Assembly: GCA_964471755.1 (NCBI GenBank)
Contig: CAYYJM010000031.1
Span: forward strand, 1 to 34,824
DNA from: CAYYJM01 sp964471755
Lineage (GTDB): Bacteria > Planctomycetota > Planctomycetia > Gemmatales > Gemmataceae
Direction: 5' to 3'
DNA length: 34,824 bases
Shown piece after piece: positions 16,067 through 24,504 of the stretch (position 1 is its first letter; each line of letters opens with the position of its first letter). The notes beneath the pieces are model-generated. The model ran no database searches. It had not been told where the DNA came from and worked only from the letters and a program-made list of their open reading frames with translations. The translations under genes were made by a program, and so were the position numbers.

Positions 16067-17140
16067 ATGGCCCCCTTCCGTGTCCTCGTCGTGGACGATT
16101 CGCGGATCTTCCGGCAGGCCGTCGAGACGGCCCTGGCCGGCAAGGACGACATCGACGTTGTCGGCTCGGTGTTCAACGGCGAGAAGGCCCTGGAATTTCT
16201 CCGCATGCACCGGGTGGACCTGGTCACTCTCGACGTCGAGATGCCGGGCCTGGACGGCCTGGCGACGCTGCGTGAGATCCAGAAGCTCAACGCCGTGCGG
16301 AGCGACGCCCGGCCGACGGGCGTTCTCATGCTCAGTGCCTACACGCGCGAGGGGGCCGATGTCACGATCCAGGCGCTCCAGGCCGGCGCGTTCGATTTCA
16401 TTGCCAAGCCGGCGTTCGGCTCGGTGGAGGCGAACCAGCTCTGGTTGACGCAGCAGTTGCTGGCCAAGATCCAGGCCTTCCGGAATCCCGGAGCCCTGCC
16501 GGAGGATCGGCCCGCGCTGACCACCGTTCGGAACACGGGAGTGAAGAGGCCCGTGCAGGTCGTCGTGATCGCCGTCTCGACGGGCGGTCCACTGGCCTTG
16601 ACGAAGCTGCTGCCGGAACTGGCCGCGAGGATCACCGTGCCGGTGCTGATCGTCCAGCACATGCCGGGAGACTTCGACTGGATCGCGTCCCTGGCCGAGC
16701 GTCTCAGCCGGGCCTGCGGCTGCTCGGTCGTGGAGGCCATCGACGCCCAGCCACTGACGCCGCGCACCATGTACCTGGCCCCGAGCAGCCGGCACCTGAT
16801 CCTTCGCCGCATCGGTGGCGTGTTGCAGACGGGGTTGCTGGAAACGCCGCCGGAGAACCTGTGTCGGCCGTCGGCCGATGTCCTGTTCCGCTCCGCAGCG
16901 GCCGAGGCTGCCGGGGCGGCGATCGCCGTGGTGATGACCGGGATGGGCTGCGACGGAACGGCGGGCCTGGCCGTCCTCAAACGAGCGGGCGGGTACGCCA
17001 TCGCCCAGGACCAGGCCAGCAGCACGGTCTGGGGCATGCCGCGGAGCGTCGTCGAGGCCGGCCTGGCCGACACGGTCGTTCCTCTGAGTCGGATCGCCGA
17101 GACGGTAGCCCGTGAGGTCCGCGAGCGTCAGGGGGCCTGA
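16067..17140 (+). CDS. cheB: CheB chemotaxis response regulator, protein-glutamate methylesterase
   Basis: This 357-aa CheB has an N-terminal receiver (about 5-125, phosphoacceptor D56 in LVTLDVEMPGLDG, lysine in FDFIAKPAF) and a C-terminal methylesterase. The catalytic triad is S171 (IAVSTGGPLAL), H198 (LIVQHMPGDF) and D296 (MTGMGCDGTAG). It removes methyl groups from, and may deamidate, receptor glutamates to adapt the chemoreceptor encoded upstream. The ATG at 16067 is chosen because upstream in-frame codons run through the palindromic element and give no conserved residues. The stop is one base before the cheR start. Confidence 0.95.
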   Translation: MAPFRVLVVDDSRIFRQAVETALAGKDDIDVVGSVFNGEKALEFLRMHRVDLVTLDVEMPGLDGLATLREIQKLNAVRSDARPTGVLMLSAYTREGADVTIQALQAGAFDFIAKPAFGSVEANQLWLTQQLLAKIQAFRNPGALPEDRPALTTVRNTGVKRPVQVVVIAVSTGGPLALTKLLPELAARITVPVLIVQHMPGDFDWIASLAERLSRACGCSVVEAIDAQPLTPRTMYLAPSSRHLILRRIGGVLQTGLLETPPENLCRPSADVLFRSAAAEAAGAAIAVVMTGMGCDGTAGLAVLKRAGGYAIAQDQASSTVWGMPRSVVEAGLADTVVPLSRIAETVAREVRERQGA

Positions 17141-17141
17141 G

Positions 17142-17993
17142 ATGGAACTGACCTCTGCCGTCTTTCATGAACTGGCCGCACGGATTCAGCAACTGTGCGG
17201 CCTCGAACTCGGTCTGAACAAGCTCTATCTCATGCGGAATCGGCTGGAGCCGATCATCAAGCATCGCCAGCTCGCCGGCTTCGAGGAACTGGCCCGGCGT
17301 CTGGGTGGGGCCGACCTGGCTCTGCGCCGCGAGGTGATCGAGGCGATCACGACGCATGAGACCTCCTTCTTTCGTGATGGTCATCCGTTCGAGTCGTTTC
17401 GTTCTCGGGTGCTGCCCGAACTGGTCCAGCAAGCGTTTCAGAGTGGCGGCCCGATTCGGATCTGGTCGGCGGCGTGTTCGACTGGTCAGGAGGCGTACAG
17501 CCTGGCGATGCTGCTGCGCGAGTGGAACACCAATCCGGATCATCGGCCGGTGCCGTTCACGCTGGTGGCGACGGACATCTCGCCGAACGTGCTGGCCCAG
17601 GCCGAGAAGGGGGAGTACGCCGCCTGGGAGACGGCCCGCGGCCTGACGGCCCTCCAGTTGGGGCGACATTTCGAGCCGATTGCGACCGGGCATCGCATCG
17701 TTCCGGAACTGCGTCGGTTGATCCAGTTCCGCACGCACAACCTGCTTGACCCGGTGCCGCCGCCGGGCCTGTTCGACCTGATCCTGTGCCGGAACGTGCT
17801 GATCTACTTTGACGAGGCGACCCGATCGCGCGTGCTACGGCGCTTTCACGAGGCGCTGGTTCCGGGCGGCACTCTGTTACTGGGAGCGGCCGAGAATCTG
17901 CTCGGAACCGAGCAGGGCTGGCAGGCCGATCTGATCGGGCCGACGCTCCGCTACCGCAAGTTGGCCGGGACCTCTGCCCCTGGCAGGGGATAA
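17142..17993 (+). CDS. cheR: CheR protein-glutamate methyltransferase
   Basis: This 283-aa CheR has the helical N-terminal domain (LTSAVFHELAARIQQLCGLE, ITTHETSFFRD) and a Rossmann-type methyltransferase domain. The S-adenosylmethionine loop is IWSAACSTGQEAYS (about 107-120), followed by ATDISPNVLAQAEKG and the catalytic-core motif LILCRNVLIYFD. It methylates receptor glutamates, opposing CheB. It is the last gene of the operon and converges on a minus-strand gene 32 bases away. No TPR or receptor-tethering extension is present. Confidence 0.95.
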   Translation: MELTSAVFHELAARIQQLCGLELGLNKLYLMRNRLEPIIKHRQLAGFEELARRLGGADLALRREVIEAITTHETSFFRDGHPFESFRSRVLPELVQQAFQSGGPIRIWSAACSTGQEAYSLAMLLREWNTNPDHRPVPFTLVATDISPNVLAQAEKGEYAAWETARGLTALQLGRHFEPIATGHRIVPELRRLIQFRTHNLLDPVPPPGLFDLILCRNVLIYFDEATRSRVLRRFHEALVPGGTLLLGAAENLLGTEQGWQADLIGPTLRYRKLAGTSAPGRG

Positions 17994-18025
17994 CGTCGCA
18001 ACTCGATGCGGTGCCTCTCCGCAGG

Positions 18026-18388
18026 TTACCTTGCGTCGAGATCCAGCTCCGGGAACAGTTCCTGCAACCACATCCGCCGGGAAGCCCGAACCGCCTCGCG
18101 GACGACCGGTGTGGTGTCCGCTCCGACGCAGGCACAATCGATCTGGAAGCGAAGGTAGGCGATCTGGCCACTCAGGACTGTGGGCATGTTTCGTCGTCGG
18201 CGCGGCCTCTTCACGCCGGCCAGCGTGTGGGCCACGCCGTCCCAGTCGATGGCCTCGGCGGCAACGGCCTCACGGCGCGGATCGTCCTGCTCTTCGAGCC
18301 AGTCCAGGACGATCTTCTTGGCGACCACGTCGCCGTCGATGTAGCCGAGAAGCAGGCCGGTCAGTTCGCGCGGATCGCCGGTCAGCAT
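18026..18388 (-). CDS. Small conserved-type protein with DWLEEQDDPRRE motif
   Basis: This 120-aa protein starts at 18388 behind a perfect GGAGGAG ribosome-binding site. The segment IVLDWLEEQDDPRREAV resembles the YADWLEEQGDPRGEF-type core of the TIGR02996 domain that is abundant in Gemmata relatives, though it is short and partly diverged. There is no signal peptide or membrane segment. The C-terminal half (YLRFQIDCACVGADT, RRMWLQELFPELDL) is not recognised. It lies downstream of the phosphatase gene at 18466-18915 and may be co-transcribed with it. Function unknown. Confidence 0.65.
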   Translation of the reverse strand: MLTGDPRELTGLLLGYIDGDVVAKKIVLDWLEEQDDPRREAVAAEAIDWDGVAHTLAGVKRPRRRRNMPTVLSGQIAYLRFQIDCACVGADTTPVVREAVRASRRMWLQELFPELDLDAR

Positions 18389-18465
18389 GGTCACACTCCT
18401 CCGCAAGTCGGCCGGGAACAGTGGTTCGGCTCGCGATCTCTGCCCGGTGAAGATCCCAGTCCCAG

Positions 18466-18915
18466 TCATTCCGACCCATCACGCCAGGCCAGGAACGCCC
18501 GGTAGATTTCCTCGTCCGCCAGAACGTCGGCCCCGAGTCGGACAATCCGTTCGTTCGGAACGTGCCATCGTCTTGTCAGCACGCCGAGCGCCACTCGTGG
18601 CGGGTGGTCCCGGCAGGCAATGACGTAGGCCAGGGCAGCGCTGCGTGAAATCCCGGCGTGGCAGGAGACGATGAGTCGCTGGTAGTCGGCCGACCACTCC
18701 AGGGCCCGGCGGATGTCCTCTATCGTGACGAGGACAACGTCCCGGCCTGGTGTCGTCTGGTCGTCGAATTCCAGGTGGAGAAGACGTCGGGGCAGCCCCT
18801 CGATCCCATCGGGTAGTCCGGCCAGAGGATTACTGACGACAATCAGGTCACGCTGCCCCGGTTCGTCCGCCAGCAGACCGGTGAGCGAGTGTCGGCCACA
18901 GATATCGATGTCCAT
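18466..18915 (-). CDS. Dual-specificity/tyrosine phosphatase-like protein
   Basis: This 149-aa protein carries the C-x5-R phosphatase loop CHAGISRS (C85, R91), preceded by LIV as in cysteine-based dual-specificity phosphatases. A candidate general acid is D51 or D52 in LEFDDQTT. The ATG at 18915 is chosen because the protein then begins with a first beta strand (MDIDICGRHSL) and is preceded by GGGGGAC; upstream codons look non-coding. It would remove phosphate from proteins, or possibly from phosphoinositide or nucleotide substrates, in the cytoplasm. No partner kinase is in the window. Confidence 0.8.
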   Translation of the reverse strand: MDIDICGRHSLTGLLADEPGQRDLIVVSNPLAGLPDGIEGLPRRLLHLEFDDQTTPGRDVVLVTIEDIRRALEWSADYQRLIVSCHAGISRSAALAYVIACRDHPPRVALGVLTRRWHVPNERIVRLGADVLADEEIYRAFLAWRDGSE

Positions 18916-19060
18916 GCGTACGTCCCCCGTACCGATTCCACGATGGATTGTATCCGAGAAAGAACCGCACAACATCACATCCACCCGTCGGATTCTGGCG
19001 TCACGTTCGCCGGGTCGGTATCGTAAGGAGTACGAACCGCCATCTTCGCGAGGACGTGCC

Positions 19061-19924
19061 ATGAGCGATACGCCCGAACACGATCTGGTTTCGACGCCGG
19101 AAGCCGCCCGATTGATCGGCGTTCCGGAAGCGGAGTTCACCCGCCTGGTCGAAACCCTGTCCCTCAAACCGGCCCGGGCCGGCTCGACGACCACGCCGCG
19201 TTTTTGGCAGCGTGCCCTGGTCGAGCAGCTCCGTGATGGGCCCGAAGGCCAGGAACTGCGCGAGGCAGCCGACCGCAAACGACGGATCCAGGAAGCGTTC
19301 GTGGAACTGGAACGCCGTTACGATCCGTGGCGGCTCGCCCTCAAGGATGCCGCCGCCGCCATGTTCCAGTTCAACCGCTGGATCAAGCACGCGACCGCCT
19401 CGCGTTTGCGGACGCGCGAACTGTACGACCTCAAGAATCGGTTCATTGAACTGCTCTACTCCCTGGGCCTGTGCAAGGAGTTGCTTTTGCACACGGTCGT
19501 CCTCGCAGACGAGGAAGACGAGGACGATGAGGCAGGCGACGAACGGACGTCGCCGCGTGAATTTCTCTGCTTCCTGTTTGATGTCGATGGTCAGGAGTTC
19601 GAGTGGCACCAGCCGCGGAAGACCGTTGCCTTCGCGTACACGCTGACGGATCCGCTGGCGGGGTCGGACTCGCGTAACCAGTGGAAGCCGAAAGGGGCAC
19701 CGAAACGGGTGACGCTGACGGCGGAGGAATTCTTCCATGCCGAGGCGCTGATTCGCTTCGTGCTGCACCGGCGAAAGATGGACCGGGAGCAGGAACGGCG
19801 TGCGGCGGGTGCGGCTCGACGAGAGCAAATGCGCGCGGAGGGCCTGGCCCGGCAGGCCGAGTTGCGCCGGCAGCGTGAAGAATCTGGGGGGGGAGCGACT
19901 GAAGCGGACGGCCCACAACCATGA
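19061..19924 (+). CDS. HTH and coiled-coil protein of unknown function
   Basis: This 287-aa protein opens with a MerR/excisionase-like helix-turn-helix (STPEAARLIGVPEAEFTRLV, residues about 11-35). The middle is helical and hydrophobic (KDAAAAMFQFNRWI, NRFIELLYSLGLCKELLL), with an acidic loop (ADEEDEDDEAGDE). A beta-rich part follows (EFLCFLFDVDGQEFEWH, TVAFAYTLTD), and the end is a strongly charged coiled coil (REQERRAAGAARREQMRAEG). No signal peptide is visible. The ATG at 19061 gives a natural N-terminus; the longer in-frame extension upstream overlaps the divergent phosphatase gene. Whether it binds DNA is inference. Confidence 0.75.
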   Translation: MSDTPEHDLVSTPEAARLIGVPEAEFTRLVETLSLKPARAGSTTTPRFWQRALVEQLRDGPEGQELREAADRKRRIQEAFVELERRYDPWRLALKDAAAAMFQFNRWIKHATASRLRTRELYDLKNRFIELLYSLGLCKELLLHTVVLADEEDEDDEAGDERTSPREFLCFLFDVDGQEFEWHQPRKTVAFAYTLTDPLAGSDSRNQWKPKGAPKRVTLTAEEFFHAEALIRFVLHRRKMDREQERRAAGAARREQMRAEGLARQAELRRQREESGGGATEADGPQP

Positions 19925-20317
19925 CAGGACACCCTGGTCCTGGCAGTCCAGGCGAACGGGGGCCCATCCCTGACGGGCCCCAGATACTACCATCTACCCC
20001 ATTCCTCTTCTTTCGCCATCGTCACATCCGTTGCTATCGCTATAGCCGCTAAAGTCCACCTCCCATTTTGACCGATCACGTCTGTTAGGAATGATCGCTT
20101 GCACAACGGTCTTGCCTTGTTGGGATGCGAGATCCGCTCCATCGCTCGGAGTTCGGGATCTCGGCCGACAACCTGCCAAGGAGCGATCAGGTTGGAATCC
20201 CCGTCGCTCAACTCAGGAGCGCAGCGTTTTTCAATGATCCGTTGCTTACGAGGTTGATCTACCAGGCTCTCGCCAACAACCGGGGGCCGAAGATCCTGGC
20301 CAAGGAAGTCGTGGGTG
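19925..20317. other. Gene-poor stretch between the coiled-coil gene and the TolC-type gene
   Basis: This 393-base stretch holds a GC-rich hairpin at 19959-19981 (GGGGCCC, loop, GGGCCCC) that could end transcription of the preceding gene, although no T-run follows. From about 20090 it holds a decayed TolC-like fragment, annotated separately. The part from 19985 to 20090 is AT-richer than the surroundings, and nothing coding is recognisable there on either strand. Confidence 0.6.
20090..20310 (+). pseudogene. Relic of a second TolC-type lipoprotein gene (5' end only)
   Basis: One reading frame at 20111-20175 translates to a lipobox and following residues (LALLGCEI ending in RPTT) that line up with LALPSCAI ending in LPTT of the intact gene downstream. 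A second frame from 20203 gives VAQLRSAAFFNDPLLTRLIY, aligned with FAQLGIAEFFNDPILTDLIS. By eye, about 62 of 80 bases match between 20205-20284 and 20500-20579. The two parts are in different frames and the similarity stops near 20310, so this is a frameshifted, truncated duplicate. Confidence 0.75.
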
Positions 20318-22069
20318 ATGCGGATGAACCTCTCAGTGAGATCGTTGAGTACAAGACGAGTGGAGCAAGTATTTGCGGCAGCGTTCGTTTGCTGCCTGTT
20401 GCTGGCTCTGCCTTCCTGTGCAATCTTTCCCCTCCGTCAGGCGGTGATTGGGCCTCCCTTACCGACAACGTTTAATGGTGTGGCCAGCCAGGGTTCCTTC
20501 GCTCAACTCGGGATCGCGGAGTTTTTCAACGATCCGATCCTCACGGACCTGATCTCCCAGGGACTTGCCAGCAATCGGGAACTGCTCATCATGAATGAGG
20601 AGATCCAGATTGCCAGTAACGAGATCCTAGCACGCCAGGGAGCCTGGCTACCCTTCGTCACCTTCGGTTCCGGTGCGGAGATCAACCAGGGAAGCAAGTA
20701 CACGCCTCTGGGAGCCACCGAAGACCTCGAGTACGAACCCGGGAAACACTTTCCCAAGCCGGTTCCCAAGTTCCGTTACGGCCTCAATCTATTCTGGCAA
20801 CTGGACATCTGGCGAGAACTCCGGAACGCTCGCGACGCGGCAACGCATCGCTATATTGCCGCCATCGAGCAACGAAATTACTTCGCGACCCGCTTGATCG
20901 CCGAGATTGCCGAGAATTACTACAAACTCATGGCGCTGGATCGACGGATCGAGGTTCTGGACCAGACCATCGCCATTCAACGGGACAGCCTCCGGGTGGC
21001 CATCGCCAGGAAAGAAGGAGTTCGCGGAACCGAGTTGGCCGTCCGCCGTTTCCAGGCGGAGGTTAGCAAGAACGAGGCTCAGAAGTTGATCGTCAACCAG
21101 GAGATCATCCAGACGGAGAATCGGATCAACATACTCCTGACTCGGAATCCGCAGCCCATTGAGCGGCTGACAGCGAAGTTCTTCGATATCAATGTGAAAC
21201 AATTGAGCGTGGGTGTTCCTGCTCAACTGCTTCAGAACCGTCCCGACATCCGCCAGGCCGAGCGTGAACTGGCGGCTGCCGGACTGGATATCAAGGTGGC
21301 GCGAGCCCACTTCTTCCCGAGAGTGGACATCTCCGGCGGCGTTGGCTTCGAGGCTTTCAACATGAGGTATCTGTTCACTCCGGAAGCCATCGCTTACAAC
21401 CTGGCGGGGAACCTGGTCACGCCGTTGATCAACAAGAAGGCGATCCAGGCCGAATACCTCAGTGCGAACGCCAAGCAACTGGAGGCGGTATACAACTACC
21501 AGCGCACGGTCCTCAACGCCTTCACCGAGGTTGTCAACCGGATGTCCAAGGTGGCGAACTATAGCCAGAGCATCGAGATCAAGAAGATGCAGTTGAAAGC
21601 CCTCGAGGCCTCGGTCACGGTCGCGACCAACCTGTTCCTCAATGCCCGTGTCGAATACGTGGAGGTCCTGTTGGCTCAGCGTGATCTTCTGCTGGCCCGG
21701 ACGGAACTGATCGACACCAAACTGGAGCAACTGGCCGCCATCGTGAACATCTACCAGGCCCTCGGCGGTGGCGATGTGTTCTCGCATAAACCGGGTGTTG
21801 GCGGCGACCCGTCGATGCACCCAACGCATCCTCCCGCTCTGCCGGGACCCGGGGGCGCGGTGAATGGCGATCCGGCGGAGGTGCTGCCGGCTCCAAGACC
21901 GGGCGGACAGAACGCCGCCCCGGTGGAGGACCTGCCGGCACCGAATCCGGCGAATCCTGCCCAGGTGAGCGATACCCAGAAGTCGTCTGCCCCGGCCCGA
22001 CCGGAGTTCCAACGAACCGCCTCGGCAACGCTTCCGGTGACACAGTGGGCCAGCAGGCCGCTTCGCTGA
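20318..22069 (+). CDS. TolC-family outer-membrane efflux lipoprotein (NodT/OprM-like)
   Basis: This protein of about 583 aa belongs to the outer-membrane factor family that forms the exit channel of tripartite pumps and type I secretion. It has a lipoprotein signal (FVCCLLLALPSC, cysteine near residue 34) and two OEP-type repeats. In the first, YGLNLFWQLDIWRELRNARD is the typical beta/alpha barrel segment; in the second, LLQNRPDIRQAERELAAAGL matches the hallmark RPDI-x-x-AE motif. The last 90 residues are a proline/alanine-rich tail with no counterpart in typical OprM. ATG 20318 follows AAGGAAG; GTG 20315 and ATG 20324 are alternatives. No pump or adaptor gene is adjacent, which is unusual. 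GC is lower than in flanking genes, hinting at transfer. Confidence 0.88.
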   Translation: MRMNLSVRSLSTRRVEQVFAAAFVCCLLLALPSCAIFPLRQAVIGPPLPTTFNGVASQGSFAQLGIAEFFNDPILTDLISQGLASNRELLIMNEEIQIASNEILARQGAWLPFVTFGSGAEINQGSKYTPLGATEDLEYEPGKHFPKPVPKFRYGLNLFWQLDIWRELRNARDAATHRYIAAIEQRNYFATRLIAEIAENYYKLMALDRRIEVLDQTIAIQRDSLRVAIARKEGVRGTELAVRRFQAEVSKNEAQKLIVNQEIIQTENRINILLTRNPQPIERLTAKFFDINVKQLSVGVPAQLLQNRPDIRQAERELAAAGLDIKVARAHFFPRVDISGGVGFEAFNMRYLFTPEAIAYNLAGNLVTPLINKKAIQAEYLSANAKQLEAVYNYQRTVLNAFTEVVNRMSKVANYSQSIEIKKMQLKALEASVTVATNLFLNARVEYVEVLLAQRDLLLARTELIDTKLEQLAAIVNIYQALGGGDVFSHKPGVGGDPSMHPTHPPALPGPGGAVNGDPAEVLPAPRPGGQNAAPVEDLPAPNPANPAQVSDTQKSSAPARPEFQRTASATLPVTQWASRPLR

Positions 22070-22363
22070 CGACAGGACCGTGTTGTTGTCGGAACCGTCG
22101 CCTAACTGGATGGCGGTTCCGCCTCGGGACTCAAATGCAACAGCGGCCGAACAGGGCTGCGACGACCTCCGGGAGACCGGAGGGATGGGTAACAAGGAGA
22201 CAGTCTGATCCCCACCTTCTGCCGACGACCTGTGATGTGCGAGGTGGGGTATCTGCCCTGACCGTCCAACGCGTCGAACGGTCACTCCCAACGACCGCAG
22301 CAGATAGGCGGGAGCGACCGGAAATAGACGCTGACAGGCTTAGCTGCTCGTGGAGGTGACGAG
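22070..22363. other. Intergenic region after the TolC-type gene
   Basis: This 294-base stretch has no convincing gene on either strand. It contains a weak inverted repeat (CCCCACC near 22209 with GGTGGGG near 22244) and ends in the ribosome-binding site of the YceK-like gene. A long minus-strand open frame across it is the complement of the TolC-type gene and shows no family features. Confidence 0.5.
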
Positions 22364-22909
22364 ATGACCTTTCGTGTAGTCTGTGTTGTTCTGGGGCTCA
22401 CAATCCTGCCTCTTACGGGGTGCGGAACCACTGCCAACCTGATGCGGTTGTATCCCGAGCAGAATGGCAAGATCCCATTCGGCGGAGTGAAGCAGGATAT
22501 GTGGTGTCTGGCGATGGCGGCGAACGGTGAATCCAACTGCTGTCCAGGTCCAGTGGCGGGGTGCAATGAGGTTTCACCACGGGCCGCCATGTTCTGGTGC
22601 GCCGTCGATCTACCGTTCAGTTGTATCGGCGATCTTCTGACCTGTCCTTACGTCATGGGATATCGCTTCATCAACCAGCCCATTCCGATTCCACCGGTGC
22701 CCCAGGTGCAACTGTTCCCGGTGGCAAAGCCTCAGCCCTATCCCATCAAGGCGACGAACCCGAGCTACTCAAACACCAAACAGCCCGACACAAAGCAGCC
22801 GGACACAAAGCAACCCGACACCAACACTCCTCCGGTGCAGCAACCCACGCTTCCTCCGGCGATGGAACTGCCTCTGCCAGGCGGCGGACAGCCACCGTAC
22901 CTTCCCTGA
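22364..22909 (+). CDS. YceK/YidQ-like lipoprotein with KQPDT repeats
   Basis: This 181-aa lipoprotein has a signal peptide ending in the lipobox LPLTGC (cysteine at residue 20). The segment FWCAVDLPFSCIGDLLTCPY matches the conserved DLPFS-x-x-x-DT-x-x-P core of the YceK/YidQ family of small lipoproteins; their function is unknown. The C-terminal 60 residues are proline-rich and contain three exact KQPDT repeats, then a PPLP-type tail. The start follows GGAGGTGACG. It lies downstream of the TolC-type gene on the same strand, separated by 294 bases, so co-transcription is possible but not obvious. Confidence 0.78.
   Translation: MTFRVVCVVLGLTILPLTGCGTTANLMRLYPEQNGKIPFGGVKQDMWCLAMAANGESNCCPGPVAGCNEVSPRAAMFWCAVDLPFSCIGDLLTCPYVMGYRFINQPIPIPPVPQVQLFPVAKPQPYPIKATNPSYSNTKQPDTKQPDTKQPDTNTPPVQQPTLPPAMELPLPGGGQPPYLP
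22778..22822 (+). repeat. Three tandem 15-base repeats encoding KQPDT
   Basis: Three 15-base units (AAACAGCCCGACACA and variants) lie head to tail within the YceK-like gene. They differ only at synonymous third positions. Such units can change in number by slippage without breaking the frame. Confidence 0.85.
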
Positions 22910-22924
22910 AACCACAACGCTGCG

Positions 22925-22981
22925 TGTCAGAACCGCGCACGCAGCGAGGCCTGCGGTCTCGCTGCGTGCGCGGTTCTGACA
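22925..22981. repeat. Palindromic intergenic repeat (family A, short form)
   Basis: Perfect 24-base arms (TGTCAGAACCGCGCACGCAG onward) flank a nine-base loop, 15 bases after the stop of the YceK-like gene and 14 bases before the stop of the convergent minus-strand gene. The core CGCGCACGCAGCGAG is shared with the element at 2148-2261. Its position suits a bidirectional terminator, but no T-run follows. Confidence 0.85.
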
Positions 22982-22995
22982 GCGATTGTATACCA

Positions 22996-24504
22996 TCACG
23001 CCAGTGCGGCTCGCGTTTGCTCGATCAGTTTGTTGTCGGCCTCGCCGCTGCCGCGCAGTTGGACCATGCAGCCGGCCAGGAAGCGCGACCGCCACGCTGG
23101 CGAAACGTGATAGTAGTCCTCCAGGGCCGCCGAGCTGAACTTGTAGTCGTGCGAGTTGGTTCCCTTCGAGAAGATGAGCCGACGGGCCCCGGCCATGAGC
23201 GGCTCGGCCTGAGCGGGATCGGCGTTCAGCAGCGCCAGCGCCCGCACCGCCGCTGCGGATCGGTCCTTGCCAGCCAGGGCCAGGACCGGATCGACCCCGA
23301 TCTTCCCACCCTCCGCCTTCTCGACCGGCAGCGTGTCGAGATGAGCGTCGGACACCTTGCCACGCCGACCCATCGCTTCGCGGAACAGCGTCAGGAAGGC
23401 CGCTCCCTGAAGCATGAGCAGCTTGCGCGTGTCGTCCACGCCGGAGATCTGGAAGGCGTGATGGAGCGCATTGACGGTCGTGACACAATGCAGACCGACG
23501 ATGCCCGGCTGACGCAGCAGCAACTCGCTCGCCGTCAGGAACAGGCCGTCCCAGATGACCTGCGGATGCAATCCCTTCTTCAACAGATCGACCACCGCGG
23601 CCGAGGCTTCCGACGGGGTCGCCTTCCGCAGCGTGGCGAGGAGATCGGCCGACGCCTTCGGATCGAGCTTGCCACTCCGCCAGCCGGCCGGGATGGCGGC
23701 CAGACGCGGCAGATTCTCGCGGAAGGGGCGGTCGGCGTCGGCGTCCCGTTTGGCCGGGTTGTCGCCCTCGTGCTCGAGCAGGGCATAGGCCAGCGACCGC
23801 AGCACCGGCTCGGCGTGACGCCAGCCGATCGTGTTCAGGGTACGCGTGCCGTTGGCGACGTAGATCGCCTTGTGGCCGATGTCGCGGAAGTCTCGGCAGC
23901 CGTAGCGCCAGAACAGTTCCATGATCTCCGTGGCGCTGGCAACCCGGGCGAGAGCGGCGATGGCGCGGTCGGCGGCCGCCTCATCCCAGTTGTCCATCGC
24001 CTCGACGAAGGCCTGACGAGCCGATCCGGGAGCGGGCAGTTTGGCCTCGTCCACGGGCGGCATCTTCCAGCCGGCGTTCTTCTGCTGATTGGTCGCCTGC
24101 GATTCCTTGAAGTTGTCCAGGGCCCAGAACAGCGGCAGCCAGCGGTCGTTGTCGCGGGCGGCGAGGCTGGCCAGATGGGCCGAGTGGATGACGAGGACGG
24201 CGTGGAACTGGAAGCCGACCGGTCGCGGCTTGACCCCGCGCACGCCGGCCAGCATGGCCGCGGCGAGCAGTTCGCCGTACGACGTGCCCCCACGAATCTT
24301 GCCGGCGACAGCCTCGATCAGTTTCGGCCGGGCCGTCTCCTCGATGAGGCGGACGAGCGGCTCGATGTCCGTGCTGAGTTCGACGACGGAGCGGCTCTCG
24401 GCCGCGGGCAACTGGGTCAGGAAGCCGAAATCGCCAAGGCCAACGAGAGCCCCGGCCGTCGCGGTCGTGCCGAGAAATCCTCGGCGAGTGAGTCGGTTCG
24501 ACAT
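22996..24504 (-). CDS. Tat-exported protein of unknown function, helical
   Basis: This 502-aa protein begins with a textbook twin-arginine signal (RLTRRGFLGTTATAGALVGL, R7 and R8), so it is exported folded, often a sign of a bound cofactor or metal. The mature part is mostly helical. Several histidines sit in conserved-looking places (FQFHAVLVIHSAHL, FRDIGHKAIYVANG, GLHCVTTVNALHHAFQ), suggesting a metal or haem site, but no catalytic family is recognised. Similar Tat-signal proteins are common in planctomycetes. The gene is alone on its strand and divergent from the AAA+ locus. Function not assigned. Confidence 0.75.
   Translation of the reverse strand: MSNRLTRRGFLGTTATAGALVGLGDFGFLTQLPAAESRSVVELSTDIEPLVRLIEETARPKLIEAVAGKIRGGTSYGELLAAAMLAGVRGVKPRPVGFQFHAVLVIHSAHLASLAARDNDRWLPLFWALDNFKESQATNQQKNAGWKMPPVDEAKLPAPGSARQAFVEAMDNWDEAAADRAIAALARVASATEIMELFWRYGCRDFRDIGHKAIYVANGTRTLNTIGWRHAEPVLRSLAYALLEHEGDNPAKRDADADRPFRENLPRLAAIPAGWRSGKLDPKASADLLATLRKATPSEASAAVVDLLKKGLHPQVIWDGLFLTASELLLRQPGIVGLHCVTTVNALHHAFQISGVDDTRKLLMLQGAAFLTLFREAMGRRGKVSDAHLDTLPVEKAEGGKIGVDPVLALAGKDRSAAAVRALALLNADPAQAEPLMAGARRLIFSKGTNSHDYKFSSAALEDYYHVSPAWRSRFLAGCMVQLRGSGEADNKLIEQTRAALA

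Noticed and set aside
19959..19981. Rho-independent terminator after the coiled-coil gene
   Set aside because: The hairpin has seven-base GC arms but no following T-run, so it is only mentioned within the intergenic entry.
19987..20211. Minus-strand 74-codon frame upstream of the TolC-type gene as a transposase fragment
   Set aside because: No DDE or HTH motif is visible, and half of it is the complement of the TolC relic.
20789..22291. 500-codon minus-strand open frame opposite the TolC-type gene
   Set aside because: The plus strand encodes clear TolC motifs; the antisense protein has no signal, motif or plausible start context.
22778..22822. Tandem 15-base repeats as a CRISPR array
   Set aside because: The units are contiguous with no spacers and encode an in-frame KQPDT peptide repeat.
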